Source: Humisphaera sp. (GTDB taxonomy: Bacteria > Planctomycetota > Phycisphaerae > Tepidisphaerales > Tepidisphaeraceae). Taken from it: a stretch of 18,969 bases of DNA. A program made the translations under genes and the position numbers. Below are positions 1 to 7,387 of this stretch, piece by piece. The notes beneath the pieces were generated by a model. The model saw only the letters and a program-made list of their open reading frames with translations, searched no databases and was not told the DNA's origin. Position 1 is the first letter of the stretch. Every line of letters starts with the position of its first letter. The stretch covers positions 1 through 18,969 of the forward strand of contig JANXVV010000054.1 in NCBI GenBank assembly GCA_025351525.1. Reading direction: 5' to 3'.

Positions 1-5
1 TGCAA

Positions 6-67
6 TTCAGAAGCAGGCTGGAAGCCTGCATCACAATACAGAGGCAGGCTGGAAGCCCACACCACAA
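6..67. repeat. Two tandem 31-bp imperfect repeats with palindromic core
   Basis: Two adjacent 31-bp units (6-36 and 37-67) share the 14-base core GCAGGCTGGAAGCC and the ending CACAA. The first unit is a small perfect palindrome (GCAGGCT-GGA-AGCCTGC, 7-bp stem); in the second the right arm has decayed. The GGCTGGAAGCC core also occurs in the repeat pair at 7123-7226, so both probably belong to one family of interspersed palindromes. The units lie upstream of the M16 peptidase gene. Confidence 0.6.
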
Positions 68-105
68 TTCAAATCAGCCCGCCATCCTTTAATCCGGAGA
101 TTGAA

Positions 106-3030
106 ATGATCAAAAAACTTCTCGCTTTCGCCATATCTCTCGGGCTTTTCTCCATTTTCCTATCAGGCTGCTCTTCGACCGAAAAGTCCAGCATCAAACC
201 GCAACCGGTCGAGACGGCGTCGACCCAACCCGCGCTGGATATTGACTACAGCGAGGAAGCCTATCGTGTGGTGGCCGATAAAGACCTGGTCTGCACGGTG
301 CTGAAAAACGGACTGACGATCATCGCCAAGCGCATCCCGTCGCCGGTCTTTTCGGTTCAGGCCCTATGCCACACCGGGAGTGTATACGAGGGCAAATGGC
401 TCGGCGGTGGATTGAGCCATCTGCTGGAGCATCTGTTGGCGGGGGGGAGCAATGGCCGTCGCACCGAGCAGCAGAATCGCGATCTGCTTCAGAATATCGG
501 GGACAATTCCAACGCGTATACCAGTTACGACACCACCGTTTTTTTTGCGAACACCCTGCCGGACCACATGGCCGAAGCGGTCGATCTGGTCACGGGATGG
601 ATGTTCACTGCCAAGATTACCGAGGCTGAATACAAGCGGGAATACGAAGTCGTTCAGCGCGAGTTGGAAAAAGATCTGGGCGAGGCGGACTGGGCATTTT
701 ATCAGTTGGCGGTGAGCAATCGCTATCTGTTGAATCCGATTCGGATGCCGGTGGTGGGGTATCAGGATGTGATCCGAGGGCTGAGCCGGGACGATGTATA
801 CAGTTATTATCGGCAAGCCTATGTGCCGCAGAATATCATCATCGGCGTGGCGGGGAATGTGGACCCGGAGGAGATGGTGCGGGTGGTTCGCAAATACGCG
901 GGCAACGTGCCGCCCGCGCGGGTGCCGCAGAAGGCGATTGTGGAGGAACCGCCGGTGAGCGCGCCGCGCATCAGCGTGGCGACTTTCCCGAAATTGGGGC
1001 AGGCGAAGTTGGAACTGGCGTTTCCTTCGGTGCGGCAATACACGCCGGACATGTATGCGATGGATGTGCTGGCGGCGGTGCTGGGCTCGGGGGAAAGCTC
1101 GATTCTGGTCGAGGAGGTTCGCGATAAACTGCATCTGGCCAGCGCGATCTCGGCGGGCGACAACACCCCGGCGTTTGTCGACGGCACCTTCCAGATCGAT
1201 ATGGAAGTCGCCCCCGATAAAATCAAGTCGGCCACCGAAGCGGTTCTCGGCATTCTGGATCGCGTGAAAAAAGAGGGCGTAAGCGATGAGCGTTTGGCGA
1301 GGGCGAAGACGCAACTTCGGGCCGCCGATGCGTTCAATCGGCAGTCGGCGGAAACCGTGTCGACCACGCTTGTGTTTTCCTACATGAGTACCGGGTATCC
1401 CGAGGACACGACACTGACAAACTATGAAAAGGTGACGGCGGAACAGATCAAGGTGGTGGCGAATAAGTATTTCAATCGCGGGAAACTGCTGACGACCGCG
1501 CTACTGCCCGCCGATGAAGGAAAAACCAAAAATGGGGAAGAGCTGACTCCCGCCGGGCAGTTGACGCGGGCGACGGATCTTCTGCGCGACGCGGTGCCGA
1601 CGACGCAAAACGCCACGGCCAAAGCCGAGACATTTCTCCCCACCCGCTTTGAATTGCAGGATGGAACGGTCGTTCTCTTCAAGCGCGTCGCGACGGCACC
1701 CGTCGTCTCCATGCAGCTTTACAGCCTCGGTGGGTTGACGACCGAGGATGCGAAGACCAACGGCATCGGCAACCTGGCGATGCAGTTGGCGCCGCGCGGG
1801 ACCACCACCCGCACCGCGCAGGAGATCGCCACCTTCTTCGATTCCATCGGCGGGCAACTGACTACTTCCAGCGGTAATAATTCATGGTCATGGCAATCCC
1901 AGTTTCTGCGTGCCGACTTATCCAAAGCGATGGAAGTGTTTGCGGATGTTGTGAAAAATCCGTCGTTCCCGGAAGACGAAGTGAAGGCGATGCAGGAGCG
2001 GGTGATGGCGGGAATCGACAGCCAGGATCATGATTGGTTCGCCGGGGGAAGGCGGTATTTTCATAGCCAGTTTTTCGGGGCCTCGGGGTCGCCCTATCAA
2101 TTTACGACGTTCGGGACGAAGGAAAATGTAGGGAAATTCACGCCGGAACAATTAAAGAAGTGGTATGCGGAAAAAGTTCTCAAGGGTAATCGCGTGCTGG
2201 CGATCTATGGGGATATCGATATCGATGCGGCGAAGTTGCTCGTGCAATCGAGGATCGGGTCGTTAAAAGTGCCGCACGAAGCGCCGACAGCAAAATTAAA
2301 CAGCTTTGAGGATTGGGGTGTCGTTCCCAACATCGTCGTTCCAAAAGTTCCTTACGTGAACGTCAATAAAGTGCAGATTCAAAAATGGGACAACCCCGAA
2401 GCAGCCGTTTTCATCGGCTATCGGTCGAACAGCCTGGTCCAGGATAGGCAACGCGACGCCCTCATCATGGCGGACACGCTGACCAGCGGCTTTACCTACC
2501 CGACCGGTTACATCTTCGAGACCTTGCGCGGCATGGGGTTGGTCTACGATGCAAATGCTCAAAACTTCTGGGGCATGAACGATAAGTTCCCCGGAACATT
2601 CTGGGCCTATGCCGCGTGCGATCCGAAGAATATCGACGCCTGCGTCGATCAAATTCTTCTGAACATCGCCCGGCTTCAGGGGACGGACAGGGACATCGAT
2701 CTTGAATGGTTCAATCGCTCCAAGAATCTCATTACCTCGGTAGATGCGATGGAACACGAAACGGCAGCGGCGCAAGCGACAGAGGCGGCGACCGACGAAC
2801 TCCTGGGGCTGGGCTACGACAACCATGCGGATTTCACGAAGCGGATTCAAGCGGTGACGGTTGCGCAGGTGCGTTCCGTCGCAACGACACGGCTGCGGAA
2901 TTGCGTCATCGCGATCAGCACGAGCAAGCCGGAACTCGTGAAGACAAAAGCCGGCGAGCGGAAGTATGAAACGTTTCCCCCGGTAGATCTGGCTCCGCAG
3001 GGAGTGCAGCACGATACCGCCGCGAAGTAG
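106..3030 (+). CDS. M16 family zinc metallopeptidase, lipoprotein (pitrilysin/PqqL-like)
   Basis: This is a 974-residue peptidase of the M16 (insulinase/mitochondrial processing peptidase) family. The inverted zinc-binding motif HLLEH is at residues 105-109. The third metal ligand is probably E186, which has the family spacing of 77 residues after H109. The N-terminus is a lipoprotein signal peptide with lipobox LSGC (Cys22), so the enzyme should be anchored to a membrane outside the cytoplasm. The chain carries two M16 halves. The second starts near residue 510 and has no HxxEH, as usual for the non-catalytic partner domain, so both halves sit in one polypeptide. The ATG is preceded by GGAG at 7 bases. 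The gene is followed by a strong hairpin (3040-3110), which suggests its own transcription unit. Family assignment is firm; substrate is unknown. Confidence 0.93.
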   Translation: MIKKLLAFAISLGLFSIFLSGCSSTEKSSIKPQPVETASTQPALDIDYSEEAYRVVADKDLVCTVLKNGLTIIAKRIPSPVFSVQALCHTGSVYEGKWLGGGLSHLLEHLLAGGSNGRRTEQQNRDLLQNIGDNSNAYTSYDTTVFFANTLPDHMAEAVDLVTGWMFTAKITEAEYKREYEVVQRELEKDLGEADWAFYQLAVSNRYLLNPIRMPVVGYQDVIRGLSRDDVYSYYRQAYVPQNIIIGVAGNVDPEEMVRVVRKYAGNVPPARVPQKAIVEEPPVSAPRISVATFPKLGQAKLELAFPSVRQYTPDMYAMDVLAAVLGSGESSILVEEVRDKLHLASAISAGDNTPAFVDGTFQIDMEVAPDKIKSATEAVLGILDRVKKEGVSDERLARAKTQLRAADAFNRQSAETVSTTLVFSYMSTGYPEDTTLTNYEKVTAEQIKVVANKYFNRGKLLTTALLPADEGKTKNGEELTPAGQLTRATDLLRDAVPTTQNATAKAETFLPTRFELQDGTVVLFKRVATAPVVSMQLYSLGGLTTEDAKTNGIGNLAMQLAPRGTTTRTAQEIATFFDSIGGQLTTSSGNNSWSWQSQFLRADLSKAMEVFADVVKNPSFPEDEVKAMQERVMAGIDSQDHDWFAGGRRYFHSQFFGASGSPYQFTTFGTKENVGKFTPEQLKKWYAEKVLKGNRVLAIYGDIDIDAAKLLVQSRIGSLKVPHEAPTAKLNSFEDWGVVPNIVVPKVPYVNVNKVQIQKWDNPEAAVFIGYRSNSLVQDRQRDALIMADTLTSGFTYPTGYIFETLRGMGLVYDANAQNFWGMNDKFPGTFWAYAACDPKNIDACVDQILLNIARLQGTDRDIDLEWFNRSKNLITSVDAMEHETAAAQATEAATDELLGLGYDNHADFTKRIQAVTVAQVRSVATTRLRNCVIAISTSKPELVKTKAGERKYETFPPVDLAPQGVQHDTAAK

Positions 3031-3039
3031 GCAAATTCT

Positions 3040-3110
3040 TTTAGCGGTGCGCCGGAGGCACACGTTTTTTCCGCGTCGAAGAAAACGCGTGCCTCCGGCG
3101 AGCCGCTAAA
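3040..3110 (+). terminator. Long inverted repeat, probable terminator and interspersed repeat
   Basis: Two 29-nt arms (3040-3068 and 3082-3110) are complementary at 26 of 29 positions, with a 13-nt loop. The hairpin begins 10 bases after the stop codon of the M16 peptidase gene. The left arm ends in a T-run (CGTTTTTT). The arms contain GCCTCCGGCG and begin or end with TTTAGCGG/CCGCTAAA, a wording I recall as an interspersed repeat in planctomycete genomes. It could act as a terminator in either direction, though no gene converges on it here. Confidence 0.6.
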
Positions 3111-3124
3111 CGGTTGAGACAAAT

Positions 3125-3745
3125 ATGTACGATATGAACCACACGATCCGCGAGTTTCTCGATGCTGCCGCTGCCAGGCAACCGGCACCGGGAGGGGGGA
3201 GCGTCACGGCGCTGGTCGGGGCGTTGGCCGCGTCGATGGGGGAGATGGTTTTGAATTACAGCGTTGGTAAGAAAAGTCTGGCGGTATACGAGGCGGAACT
3301 TCACACGGCCCTTGCGGAGTTCACCCGGCTTCGGGCGATGATGCTACAACTGATGGTTGAGGATCAGGAGGCGTATGAGGCGATCACCGCGCTGCGAAAA
3401 TTGCCGGCCGACGATGCGGAACGGAAGGATAAATATGCCGCCACGCTGCTGGCCTGCATCCGCGTCCCCGAGGCGATGGCGGCGGGGGGTGTCGCGGCTT
3501 TGCAGTTGTGCGGGCAACTGGTCGAGAAGGCGAACGTCCACCTTCTTTCCGATCTCGCCGTCTGCGCGGAACTTTCTATGGCGGCGGTCCGCTGCGGGAT
3601 ATACAACGTGCGGATCAATCTGACCGATGTGACGGAATCGGCGGATCGGGGATCCATAATGGCGACGGTCGACGCGATCCTCGCGCACGCGACGGAACTG
3701 GTGCGATCCGTTCTTCCAAGTATTTGGAGGCGGATTGGATCGTGA
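3125..3745 (+). CDS. Cyclodeaminase/cyclohydrolase family protein (FTCD_C / FchA-like)
   Basis: The 206-residue protein matches the formiminotransferase-cyclodeaminase C-terminal family (FTCD_C, PF04961). The signature near the N-terminus is PAPGGGSVTALVGALAASM (about residues 21-39), followed by the all-helical body expected for the family. Stand-alone members of this size are either methenyltetrahydrofolate cyclohydrolases (FchA) or formimidoyl-THF cyclodeaminases, and the sequence alone does not separate these. It is soluble and cytoplasmic. The ATG at 3125 has no strong ribosome binding site; ATG 3134 is an alternative. Its stop overlaps the GTG start of the next gene (GTGA), so it is probably the first gene of a translationally coupled operon. 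No other folate gene is nearby. Confidence 0.85.
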   Translation: MYDMNHTIREFLDAAAARQPAPGGGSVTALVGALAASMGEMVLNYSVGKKSLAVYEAELHTALAEFTRLRAMMLQLMVEDQEAYEAITALRKLPADDAERKDKYAATLLACIRVPEAMAAGGVAALQLCGQLVEKANVHLLSDLAVCAELSMAAVRCGIYNVRINLTDVTESADRGSIMATVDAILAHATELVRSVLPSIWRRIGS

Positions 3746-3978
3746 CCGACCCACGCGATTACAAACTCGATCTTTCAAAAAACGCGTCAAGCCCGCAACT
3801 CGCGTCGACCCCGCGCCCTTATCTCAGCGTTCAATTCGACTGCTGCAAGGTCTACCTTCGCATCTATCGCAGCCCGGACGGCAGGCACTATCGCGGTCGC
3901 TGCCCGCGCTGCGGGTTGGCCGTGAATTTTGTCGTCGGGGACGGCGGCACGGATGCCCGGACGTTTGTGGTACGATGA
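3742..3978 (+). CDS. Small conserved-looking zinc-ribbon protein
   Basis: This is a 78-residue protein starting at a GTG that overlaps the previous stop by 4 bases. GGAGG lies 11 bases upstream. The frame stays open further upstream inside the cyclodeaminase gene, but the overlap and the Shine-Dalgarno sequence favour this start. The C-terminal half carries FDCC (about residues 33-36) and CPRCG (about residues 53-57), a plausible four-cysteine zinc site, and ends in TFVVR. I do not recognise a named family. Small CC/CPxCG proteins of this kind can be nucleic-acid or protein-binding zinc ribbons, but no function can be assigned. It is packed between its neighbours, with a 6-base gap to the next gene. 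Confidence 0.7.
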   Translation: MTDPRDYKLDLSKNASSPQLASTPRPYLSVQFDCCKVYLRIYRSPDGRHYRGRCPRCGLAVNFVVGDGGTDARTFVVR

Positions 3979-3984
3979 CCCGCG

Positions 3985-4521
3985 ATGGAAAAAACCTTGA
4001 CGAACCCGGCCCCCACCAAACCCGCATCGCCCGGCGGTTATGAAGTCGGTCGCCCGCACGGAAAATGCGCCGTCTGCGCCGAACCAATCCTGCCGGATGA
4101 CAAGTTCATGGCCTGCCTTCGCGAAACACCGATCGGCTTTGAACGGCTCGACTGCATGACCTCGTGCTGGGAAAAGCTCGACCGCGGGAACATCGTCGCC
4201 TTCTGGAAAACCACCATGCCGCGCGGCGAGGTCAAGAAGAAGATCTTCGTCGATGATGAAGTGCTCTGCAGCCTTTTCGAGCGGTTGGCGGATGTCATCG
4301 AGCCGGCCAAGCTGCAATTCCGTTTCGTACTCGGATTGATCTTGATGCGAAAGCGAATGCTGATTTATGAAGCCACGCGAAAGGAAGGGGATCGCGAGAT
4401 TTGGTCGATGCGGTTCCGAGGCCGCGAGGATCGGTTGGATTTGTTGAATCCGTTGTTGACCGAGGAGCAGGTGATGGATGTCAGCCGACAGATGAGCGAG
4501 ATCTTGAACGAGGAATTATGA
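3985..4521 (+). CDS. Conserved hypothetical protein with N-terminal cysteine cluster
   Basis: The protein has 178 residues. The N-terminal part (residues about 17-60) contains GKCAVCAEPILPDDKF followed by DCMTSCW, a likely C-x2-C...C-x3-C zinc site. The rest is charged and helical, and ends in a Glu-rich tail. No known enzyme motif, signal peptide or membrane segment is visible. I recall similar short proteins in planctomycetes but cannot name a family. No clear ribosome binding site is seen. Its TGA overlaps the ATG of the next gene (ATGA), so translation of the lipoprotein downstream is likely coupled to it. Confidence 0.75.
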   Translation: MEKTLTNPAPTKPASPGGYEVGRPHGKCAVCAEPILPDDKFMACLRETPIGFERLDCMTSCWEKLDRGNIVAFWKTTMPRGEVKKKIFVDDEVLCSLFERLADVIEPAKLQFRFVLGLILMRKRMLIYEATRKEGDREIWSMRFRGREDRLDLLNPLLTEEQVMDVSRQMSEILNEEL

Positions 4522-5396
4522 GAGTGCCGCTGCACATCTGCATCATCAGTTGCGCTTTAATTTTGTTGGCCGGTTGCCCACCCGCACCGCAGATCACGGG
4601 GTATCACGGGCCAACCAGTCAGATGTATGAGGTGGTCACCGCCGTCAACAGCAACAACAGTGGCATCCCGACGATCTGGACCGACCACACGTTCAAAGCC
4701 TGGATGCACGACGACAATGGAAAATCGCATTATGTCGACGGCGACGGTGTGCTGCTCTATCGGAAGCAGATCGACAAGCCGGACGAGCTGCTTTTGCAGG
4801 GTCAGTCGATCATCGGGAAAATTTTCGAGATCGGCAGTTCCTCCGGCCCGGATGCGCAGTACTGGGTTGCGCTGGTGCCGGAAATTTCCACGGAGTGGTG
4901 GGGGTATTACAAGAACCTCGGCAAGCCGTGCGTGCGGTCGTTGCCGATCCATCCGGATCTGGTGGTTGAAGTGTTGGGCGTGAATCAGATCGACGAAAAT
5001 TTTCTCCGCCCGCCCGTGCCGGCGATGCGGTTTAACAATGATGCGGACGTGTATATGTTCACGTTCAGCCTGCCGACGCCGACCAAATGGGTGATTCAGA
5101 AGGAAGTCTGGTACTCTCGTAAGACGTTGTTGCCGGTGAAGGTGCTGTTGTTCGATCAGAATGGCCGGGTGTTGCTGCGGGCCGATCTGTCGGAGCATGA
5201 GCCGATCGAGGGCGGAGACGGGCGAAAAATCGCCACGCAGTATAAACTGTTTTTTCCTGAGAATAAGGATCGGCTGGAATTCAGTTTCAAGAGTCCGAAG
5301 TTGACGAGAAAAGGCCTGCCTCGGGCGGGCACGATCCAACGCCGTCCGATCGGCGATGTGCGAAACATTCGAATTGACGAGGAGTGTGGTGATTAA
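4518..5396 (+). CDS. Lipoprotein of unknown function
   Basis: The start at ATG 4518 gives 292 residues with a clear lipoprotein signal peptide: a short positive N-region, a hydrophobic stretch, and lipobox LLAGC about 20 residues in. GAGG precedes the ATG by about 5 bases and the ATG overlaps the previous stop. A longer in-frame start at 4401 would bury the signal peptide and was rejected. The mature part is beta-rich, with a stretch resembling the LolA/LppX-type pattern of an outer-membrane lipoprotein sensor (WYSRKTLLPVKVLLFDQNGRVLLRADLSEHE). That pattern is common in LolA-like folds that bind lipids, but this is only a resemblance. It overlaps or abuts the RDD protein gene downstream. Confidence 0.8.
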   Translation: MRVPLHICIISCALILLAGCPPAPQITGYHGPTSQMYEVVTAVNSNNSGIPTIWTDHTFKAWMHDDNGKSHYVDGDGVLLYRKQIDKPDELLLQGQSIIGKIFEIGSSSGPDAQYWVALVPEISTEWWGYYKNLGKPCVRSLPIHPDLVVEVLGVNQIDENFLRPPVPAMRFNNDADVYMFTFSLPTPTKWVIQKEVWYSRKTLLPVKVLLFDQNGRVLLRADLSEHEPIEGGDGRKIATQYKLFFPENKDRLEFSFKSPKLTRKGLPRAGTIQRRPIGDVRNIRIDEECGD

Positions 5397-7080
5397 GTCG
5401 TATTTCGTAAACGAGGATCGTTCCTGTGCAAAAGGGTGGCGGCGGGGCATCGATTCATTGAAGATGGCCGTGGTTGGTGCCGCGTATATTCTTGCGGGCC
5501 TGTTCACGGCAACTATTTTCGCCCAACCGACACCGGCGACCAAGCCAAGCACGTCGGTTGCGCGCCGATGGGAATTGCTGGCGCACGGTTCGGGCGAACG
5601 GCTTTGGTTGGCGGTCACCACCCCGGCAAACTGGGCCGAATCGCAGCGCACGTTTGTGCGCGAGCGGGCCATGCAGGGGGATTGGCACGATGTGAATAAT
5701 TTCCCGAGCCGGCTGATTTCACTCGCCGATTTCCACGGGCAATTGGTCGTCTCTCTCGACAACGGGGAATGGAAGCGCATCTCCGGCGATCAGTTTGCGA
5801 GCGGTTCCCCGCTGCCGGGGCACGGCGAGATTCTCGCACTCGCCGGGCAGGATGCCGGGTTGTGGGCAGTCGGTTTTGCCGAGGGAGCCCGCCCGGAAAC
5901 CGTGTCTTCCACCACCACGCGCGCCACCGGTCTTCAATCCGCCACTGCCAAGCCCGCTTTGCCGACCACCCGCCCCGAGCAGTTGCAACTGTATCAACTC
6001 GCCGCCGACCACTGGACGCATGTGGCGGAGTTACCGCCGGAAGTCCGCACCGCGCAAGGGGTGGAAATCTCGCTGATTTCATCGAAGGGCAGCCCGATCC
6101 TCGCCTACAAAGAATCGGCGAACTGCATCGCGATGCTGCGCTTCAACCCGGAAAATAAATCCTGGTTGGCGGCGGGCAAGATCGAAGCGAGCTTCTCCGT
6201 TCGCAAACTAAAGCTGATGTCCGCGCGCGATAAGGTGATGGCTTGGGCCGTCGGTGAAAATGGGGTCGGTGCGTTTTACTTCCCTCAGGAAAATCAACCC
6301 GCCATCGATATGGCTTGGCGCGAGCAGTTGTTGTCAGTGCCCGCCTCGGTCAGCGTGATGGATTCCGCCGCCACTGCCGCCGGGGACGAATTGCATCTGT
6401 TCATCATTCGGCCCGATGAGGAATTCGTCGAACAGAAATATAGTCTGGGTGGAAAGGAGCAGCTGCATTCGCTGACGAAACTTCCGCCACCCACCAATCC
6501 GGAAGAGACGACGTTGAAGGAACTGATCAACTGGGGACTGCTCGGGCTGCTGATGGTCATCACGCTGGTCACCGCCAACAAGGGCGGATACGCGGAGGTC
6601 GTCACCGTCGAAAAGGTCGAGCTTCCGGTGGCGACCTTTGGCCTGCGCCTGGCGGCGGGACTGATCGATCTTTGGCCGGCGTACATCTATGAGATTCTGG
6701 TCGTCCACCACTTTCAGAATGGAGTCAAACTTTCACAGCTTTACACCGACCATTTCCTGGTGCAGGCCGGCTGGATTCTGTCGGCGGTCTATCTGCTGCA
6801 CATGGTTGCCGGTGAGATTTTCCAGGGCAGAACCATCGGGAAATTCTGCGTCGGACTGCGGGTGGTTGCGATGAACGGCCAGCCCGCGCCGATCGGTTCA
6901 ATCGTGCTGCGGAATCTGTTGAAGGTGATCGAGGTGCTGGTGCTGGTGGGCTTCCCGCTGATCGTGATTTTCTTCAATCCACTCCGCCAGCGAGTAGGGG
7001 ATTTCGCGGCGGGAACCGTCGTGATCGCGAAAAATCCTCCGGTGAAGGAAAAGGGTGTGAAGGGCGAAGATCCCTCATAG
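5389..7080 (+). CDS. RDD family membrane protein with large N-terminal extracytoplasmic-type region
   Basis: The C-terminal third (about residues 414-553 from GTG 5389) is an RDD domain: FGLRLAAGLIDLW with the Arg and Asp of the first helix, then GRTIGKFCVGLRVV, IVLRNLLK and QRVGDFAAGTVVIAK. It is preceded by another transmembrane helix (about 377-395). The N-terminus has a hydrophobic segment ending in TIFAQP, like a signal peptide. Between them lie about 330 residues of soluble sequence with repeated beta-strand patterns (GLWAVGF, KVMAWAVGENGVGAFYF) that could form a propeller. RDD proteins are poorly understood; some affect ion transport. The start is uncertain: ATG 5356, GTG 5386/5389 and ATG 5464 are all possible. 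The longer forms give the signal peptide a positive N-region. The gene overlaps the lipoprotein gene and closes the operon. Confidence 0.8.
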   Translation: MIKSYFVNEDRSCAKGWRRGIDSLKMAVVGAAYILAGLFTATIFAQPTPATKPSTSVARRWELLAHGSGERLWLAVTTPANWAESQRTFVRERAMQGDWHDVNNFPSRLISLADFHGQLVVSLDNGEWKRISGDQFASGSPLPGHGEILALAGQDAGLWAVGFAEGARPETVSSTTTRATGLQSATAKPALPTTRPEQLQLYQLAADHWTHVAELPPEVRTAQGVEISLISSKGSPILAYKESANCIAMLRFNPENKSWLAAGKIEASFSVRKLKLMSARDKVMAWAVGENGVGAFYFPQENQPAIDMAWREQLLSVPASVSVMDSAATAAGDELHLFIIRPDEEFVEQKYSLGGKEQLHSLTKLPPPTNPEETTLKELINWGLLGLLMVITLVTANKGGYAEVVTVEKVELPVATFGLRLAAGLIDLWPAYIYEILVVHHFQNGVKLSQLYTDHFLVQAGWILSAVYLLHMVAGEIFQGRTIGKFCVGLRVVAMNGQPAPIGSIVLRNLLKVIEVLVLVGFPLIVIFFNPLRQRVGDFAAGTVVIAKNPPVKEKGVKGEDPS

Positions 7081-7387
7081 CTACAAACCGCTCAGATCCC
7101 GCTTCGACGCACACCTCGTTGTGGCACGGGCTTCCAGCCCGTGTTGAGGATGTGAAGTTCGAAAGAGAATTGTAATGAGAGTCATTCTTCGTTCTCGCCC
7201 GCCAACACGGGCTGGAAGCCCGTGCCGCGGTTGTGGAAGAGACAGAACCTGCCGATCAATTCTGATAGCCGTGTCCGGCAGGCCCGGGTCTGCTATCACA
7301 CCCCTTCTGTTGAAAGCCTTCGTCCGATGCGTATGGTGTGTCTCACCGCGTTCCCGCGCGACGCGCACGAGAAGACGGAAGGTCACT
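7081..7387. other. Intergenic spacer of 307 bases with repeat pair
   Basis: The spacer holds an interspersed repeat pair (7123-7226) and the leader of the large gene that starts at 7388. The reading frame of that gene is open back to 7175, but that stretch consists largely of the repeat. A Shine-Dalgarno-like GGAAGG is located 6 bases before ATG 7388. I see no other gene and no convincing promoter. Confidence 0.5.
7123..7226. repeat. Inverted pair of small palindromic elements
   Basis: Two 24-nt copies in opposite orientation (7123-7146 and 7203-7226) are perfectly complementary. Each copy contains the palindrome CACGGGCTTCCAGCCCGTG (8-bp stem, 3-nt loop). The 56-nt spacer between them is not repeated. 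This is REP/BIME-like organisation: short palindromes arranged as an inverted pair in an intergenic region. The core GGCTGGAAGCC recurs at 13-57. Confidence 0.75.

Noticed and set aside
4557..5780. 407-codon minus-strand open frame
   Set aside because: It lies antisense to the lipoprotein and RDD genes. It has no domain signature and is rich in Arg and His.
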